This document shows, in pieces, positions 44,027 to 54,472 of a stretch of DNA of 64,000 nt (position 1 is the first letter of the stretch; the number at the start of each line of letters is the position of its first letter). Made by a program: the position numbers and the translations under genes. Under the pieces are notes generated by a model. It saw only the letters and a list, made by a program, of their open reading frames with translations, was not told where the DNA came from and ran no database searches. Source of the DNA: UBA6623 sp965238125 (GTDB lineage: Bacteria; Acidobacteriota; Terriglobia; Bryobacterales; UBA6623); NCBI GenBank assembly GCA_965238125.1, contig OZ250179.1, positions 2,356,001 to 2,420,000 on the forward strand. Reading direction: 5' to 3'.

Positions 44027-45376
44027 TCATTCCACGAGCGGCGTGAAGGTCTGTTCCATTTCACGGCGAATTCGCACCTCGATTGCATCTTCGTCCAACG
44101 TAACGTCGGACCATGTGACCAGCGCGCCGGCGGGCACCTCGCGGTGGAGCGGCACACCGTTCGCCAGACCGATGGGCAGAGCGCCCTTCTGTAGGGAATT
44201 CGCGGCCGTCGTCAGCTTTCCCCAAACGCCGGATCCACCTTCGCCGTCGAGGTGTTCGCCTTGTTGTAGGTGGCGTTTGGCAACGGCGACGACATCGCCT
44301 CGCCATTCCCGCGCCGCTCCCGTGGGCTCGCCCCGCAGCGCGGCCGACGCTACGCTGACGCCAAGTTCGAGGCCGATCATGTGATAAGGCCGATAAAGAG
44401 CCGCGTAACGGCCGCTTGCGTCGGTCGCGAGACCGTACTCTCGGAAGCAGCTCGCGACATAATCGGAGCCCGCCTCAAAGGTAACGTAGACTCCCCAGCG
44501 CAAATCATTCTTCACCTCGGAACCGTCCCGATTGAGCGAAGAGACCACTTCCACCGTTCCCTTCGCGGCAATCACGCCGCCGTCGGTTACGGGCTTGAGC
44601 ACTTCCGCCAGACGATCGCTGCCACAGGGAGGAAACTGCAATCCATCGACGGGCGGCTCGAGCCCGGAGGCATTCGAAACCGCGGCCATCTCGATCGCCG
44701 ATTTCGTGCCGTCCAGAAAGGAGTTGAACATCTTGGGATTCATGCCGGCCCGGGCGGCTTCTTCGGCGCTGATGCCGTAATGTCCCCAGACGGTCTCAGG
44801 GGTGGAGACGTGATACGCGGGCAGGTACTTCGTCCCTTTGCCGGCGCATACGATGTCGAAGCCGCTGGTGCGCGCCCAATCGATCAGCTCGACGATCAGC
44901 GCCGGTTGGTCTCCGTAGGCCAGCGAGTAGACGATGCCGGCCTGGCGAGCGCGCTCGGCCAACAGCGGCCCGGCGAGAACGTCGGCCTCGACGTTGACCA
45001 TGACGATGTGGCGGCGGGCCTCGCAACATGCCAGGGCGTGCCGGATCCCGGCGGCGGGGTCGCCGGTGGCGTCGATGACCACATCGATTCCCTCGGACGC
45101 GATCAATGCGGCCGCGTCTTCGCCCAACCACACCGAGCCGTTGCGAGCGGCGTCGGCCGCGCAATCCGCAGTGAGTTGTTCCGGCGTATACCCGGCGCGG
45201 ACCAAGGTGCGTTCCGCTCGGGCGAGGTCGAGATCGCAGACCCCGGTGACGGCCAGACCCGCGGTCCGCCGAGCCTGGGCCAAAAACATCGAAGCGAACT
45301 TGCCGGCTCCGATTACAGCGACACCGATCGGACAACCCGCGGCTTCCCTTCGCGCGAGTGCTTGGGCAAGGCTCAT
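44027..45376 (-). CDS. NAD(P)-dependent oxidoreductase with SAF-like C-terminus
   Basis: 449 residues. The N-terminal Rossmann fold is clear: CPIGVAVIGAGKFASMFLAQ (GxGxxxS/G) with VTGVCDLDLARAERTL at strand 2, and IDVVIDATGDPAAGIRHALA. The middle (YGDQPALIVELIDWARTSGF, GKGTKYLPAYHVSTPETVWG) resembles homoserine-dehydrogenase-like enzymes. The last 80 residues (NSLQKGALPIGLANGVPLHR, GALVTWSDVTLDEDAIEVRI) look like a SAF domain. Proteins of this design occur in sugar-acid and carboxylate catabolic clusters. It is first in a probable unit with the DapA-family and TRAP genes (gaps of 105 and 256 bases). The reaction is not known. Confidence 0.75.
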   Translation of the reverse strand: MSLAQALARREAAGCPIGVAVIGAGKFASMFLAQARRTAGLAVTGVCDLDLARAERTLVRAGYTPEQLTADCAADAARNGSVWLGEDAAALIASEGIDVVIDATGDPAAGIRHALACCEARRHIVMVNVEADVLAGPLLAERARQAGIVYSLAYGDQPALIVELIDWARTSGFDIVCAGKGTKYLPAYHVSTPETVWGHYGISAEEAARAGMNPKMFNSFLDGTKSAIEMAAVSNASGLEPPVDGLQFPPCGSDRLAEVLKPVTDGGVIAAKGTVEVVSSLNRDGSEVKNDLRWGVYVTFEAGSDYVASCFREYGLATDASGRYAALYRPYHMIGLELGVSVASAALRGEPTGAAREWRGDVVAVAKRHLQQGEHLDGEGGSGVWGKLTTAANSLQKGALPIGLANGVPLHREVPAGALVTWSDVTLDEDAIEVRIRREMEQTFTPLVE

Positions 45377-45406
45377 CGGTAGTTCTCGATACGGGCCGGA
45401 ACCGCG

Positions 45407-48400
45407 CTACAGCCGCAGCGAAAAATCCTCGCCCTCTCGCGTGAGGTGCGGGTTGTAGTAGGGGTCATCCTCAATGTATTTCCCCCAATGCGAACGCATG
45501 TAGGCAACTTCGGGATCACTCGGCGTGTATTGGGCGTCGCTCTTGCTCGACGCCTCGTGATGGTAGAGTTCGGCGTGCGGCGTGTAGATATTACGGTACC
45601 CGGCCTCGTGAAGCTTCAGGCAAAAGTCAACATCCTGGAATGCGATGGGAAGATTTTCTTCGTCGAATCCGCCTACTTCCCGGAAACGCTCTCGGTCGAC
45701 GAGAAGACAGGCCCCGGTCACGGCCAAACAATTTCGCACCAGCTCGGGCAAATCACCGTAGTGCTGTTCATCGGCGTCGACCCCCTTGAAGCAATGCCCG
45801 GCGGTGCCAAAGACGCCGAGCACGACGCCGGCGTGCTGAATCTGGCGGTCGGGAAACAGTAGTCGCGCGCCGACGGCGCCAATCCGGTCGCGTCGGGCGT
45901 GCTCGACCATCGACGTGAGCCAATGCGGCGTGATAATCGTGACGTCGTCGTTGAGAAAGAGCAGCAAATCCCCGTCTGCGGCACGCGAAGCGGAGTTACA
46001 CAGGCGCGCGAAGTTGAACTCCTCGCCTTGATAATCGAGCCGACGGATCGGCCGCCCGGCCGCCGCATGACGTTCGATCAATTCACTCGTGCGCTCATCC
46101 GACGAATTGTCGATGACCACGATCTCATAGTTGGCGTAATCCGTCTCCGCAAAGACGCTCTCCACGGCCTCTTCCAACCGATCCACGCGCCCTCCGGTCG
46201 GAACCAAGATCGAGACGAGCGGCTCGTCCGCAATACGGTAGCGCACGCGATAACGACCCTCCCGGTTTCGATCACATCCGCGTCGAGGTTCATCCGCTCG
46301 ACATGGCCTTCGAGGGCGCGCCGACCCGCGTCGGACGCCTCCGGCTTATTGCCGACATCGACTGCCGTCGACCCGGGGGCGGTTCGCCAATGATAGAGCA
46401 CCCCGCTGACGCGCTTGATCTCATCGGTCTTCTCCCACAAGCGCAGGATCAGGTCGTAGTCTTGTGCGCCGTCGAAACCAAGCCGCAAACCGCCAATACG
46501 ATTCAGCAGATCCCTTTTAGAAACAAGAAAATGACAGGCATAGTTCATACCGTGAATTAAGTCGGGCGACCAGTCCGGCTTGAAGAAATGCCCGAATCGA
46601 TTGCCTTGCGGATCAATCTTGTCTTCATCCGAATAGAAGACCTCGGCGTCGGGCGCGTCGTTGATGGCTCGAACCACCCTGTAAAGGGCCTCGGGAGCGA
46701 TCTCGTCGTCGTGGTCGAGAAAAGCGACGTAATCGCCGGTGGCCCGGTCGATGCCGGCGTTGGTGGCCGCGGCGATGCCGCCGTTGTTTTCGCGAGCGAT
46801 CGTTTTGATCCGAGAATCTTTCGCCGCAAACTCTTCCAACGCCTTCGTCAGGGAAGCATCGTTTGAGCCATCGTCGACCAGGCAAAGTTCCCAACGGGGA
46901 TAAATTTGGGCCAAGACGGATTCAACGCAGCTCACTAAATCTGCGGGGTTGGTGCGATAAACCGGCGTCACGACGCTGATCAAGGGGCGTTGGGCAAACT
47001 TTTCGCTTTCGCGAAGCATGTCTTGCTTGTCGGCGTCGGTCATTGCATTTCGTCGAATCCAGATTTCATAAGCGTCACGATCGTCGATCAGCACTTCGCG
47101 AACGAATTCGCCGCGCGCGCCTTCGCTGGTGATGGCGATGATTCGTAACAGGTGCAAGCCGCCTTGTCCCCGTGGAACGTTCCAACGCAACTCGAACCCC
47201 GACTTGGCGGCATCGGCATACTCGGCGTGGACTTCGGACACGTCACGACGCGTCTTACCATAGAGCGCCTTGTATTCAGGGCCGTCATCGAGTTGCACAT
47301 ATACGCTCTCGATCGGCGAGGAGGCCAGAGCCCATCCGCGCACCAGCACACGGCCGGCGAGGGTTCGTCTGGCATCGGGCTCGGGGTGATCGATTGAAAT
47401 TCGAAATTCCGTGGGCGGCGCGTCGGCGGAAGCCTTGGGAGCCCGCACGTGGGGCGGTGCCTCGGCTGCCGCTTTCGCCTTGCCGCGGGGCGGGGGCGCC
47501 GTCGACGGAGAGGGGGCTGTTGCTTCGCGGGTCGGCGCCGCTTCGGGAATGGGAGCAGGGCGACCCGACACAAGAGAGAAAAACCCTTCGTAAATGCGCA
47601 TCAGCCACGGCCGGCTCCAGACATTGCGCTTGACCCAGCGCCGGTACGCGACGTTTAGTTTCCAACCCGGGCTCTGCTTCACGCGGTGCAATTCGGCCAG
47701 AACCACTTCGTAGGCCTCCTCGGTAGCTTGGGCCTGCTGTAGCTTGGCTTCCTGTTCTTGTTGCCGGCTCCTAAGCTCGATAACTTCGGAACCTTGCCGG
47801 CGCGTCAGATCCAGAAGTTCGGAAAGCTCGGATGCCTGGCCCCGAATCCGTTCTCCCATCCGGGCGCGTTCCTTCGCATGTCCGGCCTCTAACTCCGTCT
47901 GCGTCTTTGCATGGGCGGCCTCCATCTCCGCCCGCTCGCGTCGGAGAGCTTCAAGCTCTTCCGCCATCCCGCGCATCCGTTCCTGGATCGCCTGAAGATG
48001 GGGAAGGTTCGAGGGATAAGCAACGATCACGAAATGGCTGGTCGATGCATCCGGGTCCGCCTCCAGTTGCTCGCGCATCGAGGGATCAAGGTTTGGCGGT
48101 ATCCCCGGCATCGACTCCAGCGGCTGCTGTACCCGATCCAACCGGCCGATCAGCAACCCGGCTTGCTCGATCGTTTGCTCCAAACCGGAGCGCGTGAGAT
48201 AGTTCACGTGGTCGGCCGAGACGGGCCCGTTTTCCTCCAACGGCAGGGTGCCTTGTTCGAGAAGCGACACCCTCATGCCGGCGTGGGCAAAGTTGGCGCA
48301 ACAGACGACCAAATGACCCTCGGGTGTAAGGAGATCCTTGAGATCGCGAAGCGTTGTCGCCGGCGTCGAGCTGGTTTCGACGAAACCGACGGCGATGATC

Positions 48401-48711
48401 GCGTCATAGGGGCCTTCCGGGATCTCGCCCTTCAGTTCCGGCCAGGCAAGAGTGTTGACGATGACGCGTTCGGCGTAGGGAGCCATTCGCAAAGCAGCCC
48501 GCCGATCCTGTTCCAACACAATCAGCCGGCAGCCGCGGTCGCGCAGCTTGGCGGCCCAGGCCTCGCCGGTTGAGCCCAACAGCAACACCCGGCCGCCGGC
48601 GGGAACGGCGGGAAGCACAACCTGCTGCAGCGGATCGAGGTCGCCCGCGGCGGCTTGGTCGCCGTGAGATCCCCCTGTCGGTAAGGGTTCCGGGCCCAGG
48701 GTTGCACTCAT
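45407..48711 (-). pseudogene. Large methyltransferase plus two GT2 domains, frameshifted
   Basis: Starts at ATG 48711, overlapping the previous gene's stop (ATGA). Domains in order: class I methyltransferase (GGRVLLLGSTGEAWAAKLRD ... YDAIIAVGFVETSSTP), a coiled coil rich in Glu/Arg, a beta-rich module (AGRVLVRGWALASSPIESVY), the first GT2 (PLISVVTPVYRTNPADLVSC, FLDHDDEIAPEAL, DYDLILRLWEKT) and the second GT2 (PLVSILVPTGGRVDRLEEAV, LLLFLNDDVTIITPHWLTS, FQDVDFCLKLHEAG). A one-base loss near 46258-46263 in a G/C run breaks the frame between the two GT2 domains; restored, the chain is about 1100 residues. It is probably a bifunctional O-antigen or surface-glycan enzyme. Confidence 0.85.
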
Positions 48712-49631
48712 GAAATCATCTTCTCCGCCGCAGTCGAGATGGCGGTTACGTCTTGACCGTTCTCTTCGGCGATCCAAGGTGCGACCAAATCCCGCAACCT
48801 TGTGTCGCGCACAACGCGATGTGCCGCGCCATGCACATCGAGACACCTGTTTTTGTAGCTGTTCGCTCGCCATTCCGCGTCGAGCGAACCCTGCTTCGCA
48901 AGTCGATACCAGGCTCGCGCCTGCCACCATTGGTCTTCGGGCAAGCCAAGCTGCTCGGCCCGCGCTCCGTGGTCCATCGCCTTGGCGATCCACAGGGAGC
49001 GCGCTCGCAAGGGAGTGTGCAGACATTGGATCTCGGGACAGTCTTCCTCCGCGCCCGGCACATGAAAGACATTGTGGTTGCCCATAGCGATCAGGACTTG
49101 CTCGGCCGGCCTCGCAATTCACTTGGGATAGGCGCCCAATTCCACGTAGGAATACTTCCCGGCGTCAAACAACGCCTGCGCGTCTTCCGCCGGCACGTCG
49201 ACCTCTTCGGACCGGTAGACCATGTGTCGAAGTGCATCGGGCGTGGATGTGAGCTGAGCGCGCCGTTGAATGAAATTCGTCATCGAAACTTTGAGCGCGG
49301 CCGCGGTCGCTTCCCCTAACACTTGCTTTAGAGTTCCTTGCGGTGCGTACCAGAACTCATCGGCGTCAATCGGCACCACCCAATCAGCGCCCATCGCCCC
49401 GGCTTCCCGCGCCAAGTCGGTGGTGATTTCGGACTGGTTATAGGGGCCCGCGTCGCGAATCCAATGCAAACGGCCGTCTTCGGCGAAAGATTCCAACACG
49501 CCGAGCGTGCCGTCGGAAGAGCCGTTGTCAACGACCAAGAATTGATCAACGCCTTGAGCGAACTGATGCCGCAAATTGACGCCGAGGATATCCACCTCGT
49601 TGCGCACCATCATGACGCCGAATAGTTTCAT
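48708..49631 (-). pseudogene. GT2-type glycosyltransferase with in-frame TGA
   Basis: The first 170 codons form a family-2 glycosyltransferase head: MKLFGVMMVRNEVDILGVNL, QFLVVDNGSSDGTLGVLESF, ADWVVPIDADEFWYAPQGT (DxD-type motif). TGA at 49119-49121 follows GAYPK. The same frame continues IARPAEQVLIAMGNHNVF, CPEIQCLHTPLRARSLWIAK and runs to 48708. A Trp codon (TGG) would fit at this place. The C-terminal half is therefore lost unless there is read-through. It overlaps the next gene by four bases. Confidence 0.8.
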
Positions 49632-49801
49632 GGTCGACCGCCGAGCAAACTGATCGAGAAAGACGCACCGTCTTCATAGGACGCCGCCCGGCCCCCTTCT
49701 ATTCTCCGAGATGCTTTCAAGAGAGATCAAGGAGGCGCGGAACGAGCAGCCGACAACATCGTGTGAAATCGGGGCTTGTTCCGGCCTTTTGTCCGCACCT
49801 C

Positions 49802-51076
49802 TCACCACGGAGAAACCAGCTTGCCGAGAAGCCGTAATCGAATGCGGACCGTATCCACGGTCCGCCGCTCGGGCGCATCCGATTCGCCCGAGACTTGTTG
49901 CAGATAAAACTCCGCGCCGTCTTCCGCCCACACCCGAACCTTCTTGTTCGATCCCGGGGAGCCGGCGTCCACCAACTCGCCGTCGGGCGACCCGCGTCGC
50001 AGCTCCAACCGCGCATCGCTTCGCCAGCTGAGCGTGGTGAGTCCGCGGGGACGGTGAGACGCGTGACAGTCGCTGACCGGGACGGGGTTCGGATCCGCGG
50101 TGATCCGGGCCCGGGCTCCCTTCCCTCCGCTCGACGAAAAGCCCCTTAGCCCCCGACGAATCGTCAGCGCCGACCGCATCTTGTACCGCCGCGGCGCCGC
50201 GCTCACCCTCGCCATCACTTCCCGCCACCGAAAACGCCAAGGCCGGCGGTAACGGAGCAATTCCCGCGCAAGCAGCCCCGCGGCCGGATCAGCACTCGCG
50301 TTCGGCCCCGTGTCGATTTCGAGGTCTCGCCAATACGCTTCCACCCACTCTAGATAACTTTTCCGCGAGTCGTGATAGGTACCCTCCCGCAGCGCGGCGT
50401 AACACGAAGAATCCGGATGCATCCGGTAGCGCGCCACGCACTTGTCGTCGATGTAAGCCGCGCCCGCCGCGCAAGCCTTGGCCCAAAAAACCTGGTCTTC
50501 GAAGAGTCCCTTGAAAGACGACTCCCAGCCGCCGATTCGCCTGACAAAGTCCGTCCGAAACAACGAGGCGCAATTGGAGGGCGGGGCGCCTTGAAAACAC
50601 ACCGCCCGCAGCGGAGCGCCTTTGACCAACCCGCCCAAGCCCGCCGGGAACACCGAAACGTTGTCAAGTTGCTTGTCGTCGGGGTTTCCCGTCCAGCTGA
50701 ACCAATGCTCTGTGCGGCCCCAAACCATGTCGGCTTCCGGATGGGCTCGGAGCAACTCGACTTGTCGCTCGAGCTTATCCGGCAGCCACACATCATCGGC
50801 GTCAAGAAAGGCCGGCGCTTCCCCGCGTGCTTGTTCAATCCCCAGGTTCCGCGCGGCGCTCATGCCGAGATTCACGTGCCCGGGGTGCTCCAGATAGCGG
50901 ATTCGGTCCGGATCGCGGTCCGCATAACGGCGAGCACAGGCCGTGCCGGCATCGCTTGACCCGTCATCGACCAGCAGCAGCTCCCAATCGGAGTACGTTT
51001 GCGCGAGGACGCTCTCGATCGCCTCTTCCAGAAAGCGCTCCGCGTTGAAAAAGATAATGACGGCCGAGACGAGCAT
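49802..51076 (-). CDS. GT2 glycosyltransferase with a C-terminal beta-rich module
   Basis: 424 residues. The GT-A head has AVIIFFNAERFLEEAIESVL, DWELLLVDDGSSDAGTA, GEAPAFLDADDVWLPDKLER (DxD motif) and SSFKGLFEDQVFWAKACAAG (acidic ED motif), as in family 2 enzymes. The last 90 residues (ITADPNPVPVSDCHASH, TTLSWRSDARLELRRGSPDG, AEFYLQQVSG, TVDTVRIRL) form a separate module that also starts the methyltransferase at 54473. It lies between a polysaccharide deacetylase (24-base gap) and the next GT2 gene (170-base gap) in one transcription unit. Confidence 0.85.
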   Translation of the reverse strand: MLVSAVIIFFNAERFLEEAIESVLAQTYSDWELLLVDDGSSDAGTACARRYADRDPDRIRYLEHPGHVNLGMSAARNLGIEQARGEAPAFLDADDVWLPDKLERQVELLRAHPEADMVWGRTEHWFSWTGNPDDKQLDNVSVFPAGLGGLVKGAPLRAVCFQGAPPSNCASLFRTDFVRRIGGWESSFKGLFEDQVFWAKACAAGAAYIDDKCVARYRMHPDSSCYAALREGTYHDSRKSYLEWVEAYWRDLEIDTGPNASADPAAGLLARELLRYRRPWRFRWREVMARVSAAPRRYKMRSALTIRRGLRGFSSSGGKGARARITADPNPVPVSDCHASHRPRGLTTLSWRSDARLELRRGSPDGELVDAGSPGSNKKVRVWAEDGAEFYLQQVSGESDAPERRTVDTVRIRLRLLGKLVSPW

Positions 51077-51100
51077 CGTACTTTCGGGGATCGCGAGCGA

Positions 51101-52084
51101 CTACATCGAGAAAGGCGCGCCCGACAGTTTGCGCAAAAAATCCTCGCCGCCGCAATCCTCCACCGCCCAGCGTGGCAGCTCCAAGGCGCTGTCGACACCG
51201 GGACGTAGCGGACCGCCCGCCGTCGTGCCCGCCGCTTCAAAGCCCAGCTCGCCAACGATCCGGAGTGTGTCTGTGGAATATTTCCCGTAGGGATAGGAGA
51301 ACCATCGCACCGGCTTTCCTGTTGATTCTTCCAACTTGTCGCGCGAGTGTTCGATTTCGCGGCGCTGCACCTCGGCTGAATGAGCGGGCAGCAGAGGGTG
51401 AGTCGCGGTGTGCGCCCCCAACTCGATCAAGCCGTCGGCGGTCAGCCGGACGTATTGCTCTTCATTCATCGGCAGGCGCTCGGGACGCGGCGTTCCGTCG
51501 CCGCCCGCCCAAACCCAAAGCGAATTGATCGCGGCGGCAATTTCTTCCGCCGGCAGCGGCTGTAGCGCAAAGTAAAGCGATCGAAAAAGGGCGTGGCGCG
51601 CGGTAGGTGTTTCTTCACTCAGAGCTCGCCAAGCCCGATTGGCGTTGTAAGCGGCGCGGGAGTAGTTTCGGTCGGCGGCCGGATTCCAATCGATATCTTT
51701 GCCGCCGATCGTTAGATGAAGCTCGCTCGGCAACGGGCCGGGTTCAAGCAGAATTCTCTCGAGCTCTTCCCACCAGAATTCCCGTTGCCGACCAACCGCC
51801 GAGCTGATGACGAAAAGCGTCGCCGGAATACCGAAGGCGGAGAGAACTGCTTTCGCGGCTTCGAGATTATCCACGTAACCATCGTCGAAAGTCACCGCCA
51901 CGGGCGCTTTCGGCTGCCCGCTGTCAACGGCCGCCCCGATCGATCCGAACCCGACGGCGGTAAAGTGATGGGCCACGACTTCCATTTGCTCGGCGAAGTG
52001 GCGCGGGCTTACACATAGGCCCCAAGCGTCGGAGTCCGCGTCCGCAACGCGATGATAGAGGAGAATCAGACCGTGGGCGCTCAT
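51101..52084 (-). CDS. Polysaccharide deacetylase (NodB-type)
   Basis: 327 residues from ATG 52084, which opens directly with LILLYHRVADADSDAWGLCV; the frame is open upstream but not protein-like. NodB motifs: VAVTFDDGYVDNLEAAKAVL (catalytic and metal-binding Asp), LGAHTATHPLLPAHSAEVQR (metal-binding His pair), RWFSYPYGKYSTDTLRIVGE. The family removes N- or O-acetyl groups from glycans. It is first in the minus-strand glycan unit. The 193 bases to the divergent gene at 52278 must hold promoters for both units; none is clear enough to call. Confidence 0.88.
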   Translation of the reverse strand: MSAHGLILLYHRVADADSDAWGLCVSPRHFAEQMEVVAHHFTAVGFGSIGAAVDSGQPKAPVAVTFDDGYVDNLEAAKAVLSAFGIPATLFVISSAVGRQREFWWEELERILLEPGPLPSELHLTIGGKDIDWNPAADRNYSRAAYNANRAWRALSEETPTARHALFRSLYFALQPLPAEEIAAAINSLWVWAGGDGTPRPERLPMNEEQYVRLTADGLIELGAHTATHPLLPAHSAEVQRREIEHSRDKLEESTGKPVRWFSYPYGKYSTDTLRIVGELGFEAAGTTAGGPLRPGVDSALELPRWAVEDCGGEDFLRKLSGAPFSM

Positions 52085-52277
52085 GTCCCCATGGGAGGCT
52101 GCCGAGTGAACCGGAAACGCGCCCACATGATACACTATTCGCGTTTCAGCCCAAGACACGCCCACGCGCCCGGCCGTGGAGCTTCCGCGGCTGGATTTTC
52201 GGGGCCCGGGCTATTCACCGGCCCGTTGCGCCGCGCCTACGTCGCTGCCCGTTCGCACTTCTCGACGCCGGATCCCC

Positions 52278-54415
52278 ATGGCCAACGCCGCTTTGAGATC
52301 CAACCCTTCGGTCAGCGTCGTCATCCCGACGAAAAACGCCGGACCGCATTTCGCGAAACCCTGGAAGCGATCCGGAGACAAAGCATCGAAACCGAAATCG
52401 TTGTCGTCGATTCCGGCTCGACCGATGACACCCTGTCGATCGCCGGCCGTTTCGGCGCCAAGGTGGATTCCCTTCCCCCCGCGTCATTCAATCACGGCGG
52501 GACGAGAAATCACGGTATCGCCCAAAGTACCGGCCGATATTGCGTCTTGCTGGTGCAAGACGCCCTCCCCGTGCGCGCGACCTGGCTCGACGCCCTACTT
52601 CAGCCCTTCGCGAACTCGCGGGTCGCGGCCGTGTCGGGCCGCGTCGAACCTCGGCCCGATGGCGATGCGGTCGGGCGCTGGGAAACCCTCGCTCAGCGTG
52701 ATTTGTTGGGACCGTCCGCCCGCGTCTCGGAAGTGCGCGACTGGAGCGCCTTCGAGACGCTCTCCCGCGAAGACCGCTTACGACTGGTGACGTCGAACAA
52801 CGTCGCCTGCGTCCTGCGGCGCGAGGCATGGGAAACGCTGCCGTTTTCCGACACTGCCTTTGGCGAGGACTTGGACTGGGGCTTGCGGGCTCTGCGAGCA
52901 GGCTGGCGCCTGGCCTACACGCCGGATGCGGTCGTTCTCCATTCGCACACTCGGCCCGCGGCTTTTCATTTCGAGCGGGTGTACGTGTCGGGGAAGTTAG
53001 TGCCCGGCGTGCTCGGCTACAAGCCGCAAGATCCCCAACTGAGCGGCGACGAGCAGTTCTTGCGGTTCCTCGGACTGTTGCTCGGCGAGGTGGAATTGCT
53101 CCTTCAAGAGCCCCTGAGCGACCCGAAACAGTTCCCCTCCTATCTCGGTCGGCTTCAATGGCGGGCGGACTCCGGGCGCCGCGGGCACCGAGAGTTGAGC
53201 GACTACCGGGATCACGCCTTGCGGAGCATGTTCTATTCGCTGCTGGACGAAGTCTTGTCGTCCGCCGCGGTCTCATCACGTGAGGAGGCCGACGAAACCG
53301 TGGTCAAGGTCTTGGCTCGGACACTGGGAAGCTTCAGCGCGCTTTATTATCTCGATGGCGAACGGCGCGGAAATCTCAGCGACTGTATGCGGAAGCTGGA
53401 TCGATCCTGGATCGAAGACAGCGGGGAACGGGCCGCATCCGATGATTCGTCGCGGCCCGCGAGCCATGGCCCTCGAGGAGAGGCGGCCGGGGCCCATTCT
53501 CAGATCACGAGACTCGCCGAGCGCTTCCCCGGTGATATCGAGCTGCCTTCCGCGCCGTTCTTTTTCAGCGAAGCACCTGTAATCCGTTCCGCGCCGGCGA
53601 GCCGAGGACGATTACGTCGCGTCGGCGACCATCTCGCCAACGCCGGATTGCTTTCGGTGCGCTCCTGGCTTGGCCACCCGTTTCGTACCGCCGGCATGGC
53701 GGTTCCGCTTGGCTGGAAACTGCGTCTCCATCGCGCCTTGAATCGGCCGCTGTTTAATTTGCGTCCTTACGCGCGCTTCCAACGCGGAGGATGCGCGGGC
53801 GCCGAGCCCCGTATCGAAGTCGCCGTGCCGATCTCGCCTAAAGATGGCCGCCGGCGACAGTTGCGACTCGTCACGCCGAACCCTTGCTCCGATGACGACG
53901 GCCTAATGAAAGACTTAGGCCGGCTTGGCGACCTAGACCGGTGGGAGGTCACAACCATCATCGACCGCCCGCCGGAAGGGGTCGGCCCCGTCAGCGATCG
54001 CGTTGAACCGGACGACGAGGCCGGCTGCTTCCCCGCTGCACGGAATTCCAGCAGGGTCATCCTCTTCGCTATCTCGGATCTCATCGTGCCGGAGCAAAGA
54101 TTCTTCGAGGCTGCGACCGCCGAACTGGCGAGACTTCGCCCGGACCTCGGCTTGCGGGGAAGTTTCGGAGCCGCGGAAGACCCCCCGGCCGCCGAGGGCA
54201 TCGCCGGCGCGATTTTCGTTGCTCCCCAACAGCGGCATCGTGCCCTGGCGTTAGAAATCGTGCGACGGGATTTGCCGGTCGTATACTGGCATGAGACGCC
54301 CTACAGCCCGCTTTGGGGCGCCGCGCCCGGAAGCGATCCGGCCACAAGGCGGGCAAGGACTCTGGCGCTGATCCTCGATCGGATGTTTCCGACCCACGCT
54401 CCGGCTCAGCGCTGA
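52278..54415 (+). pseudogene. GT2 glycosyltransferase with long C-terminal part, frameshifted near the start
   Basis: ATG 52278 gives NPSVSVVIPTKNAGPHF, the usual GT2 start. The frame must move by one base near 52351 to continue RETLEAIRRQSIETEIVVVD, SGSTDDTLSIAGRF, NHGGTRNHGIAQSTG and FGEDLDWGLRALRAGWRLAY, which is a rhamnosyltransferase-like GT2. The deletion is in a ttTCGcg context, with no slippery heptamer. The long remainder (about 400 residues) has no recognised family; it ends LPVVYWHETPYSPLWGAAPG. Divergent from the deacetylase gene. Confidence 0.78.
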
Positions 54416-54472
54416 GCGTTCGCGACGCTTGCCGACAACGGTTATCGCTCACGATGGGCTGTTGACAACCAG

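Noticed and set aside
48708..49631. Alternative genetic code with TGA read as Trp, or selenocysteine
   Set aside because: TGA ends obg and other genes here at normal positions, and no Sec-insertion element or Sec family fits the glycosyltransferase. A point mutation is simpler.
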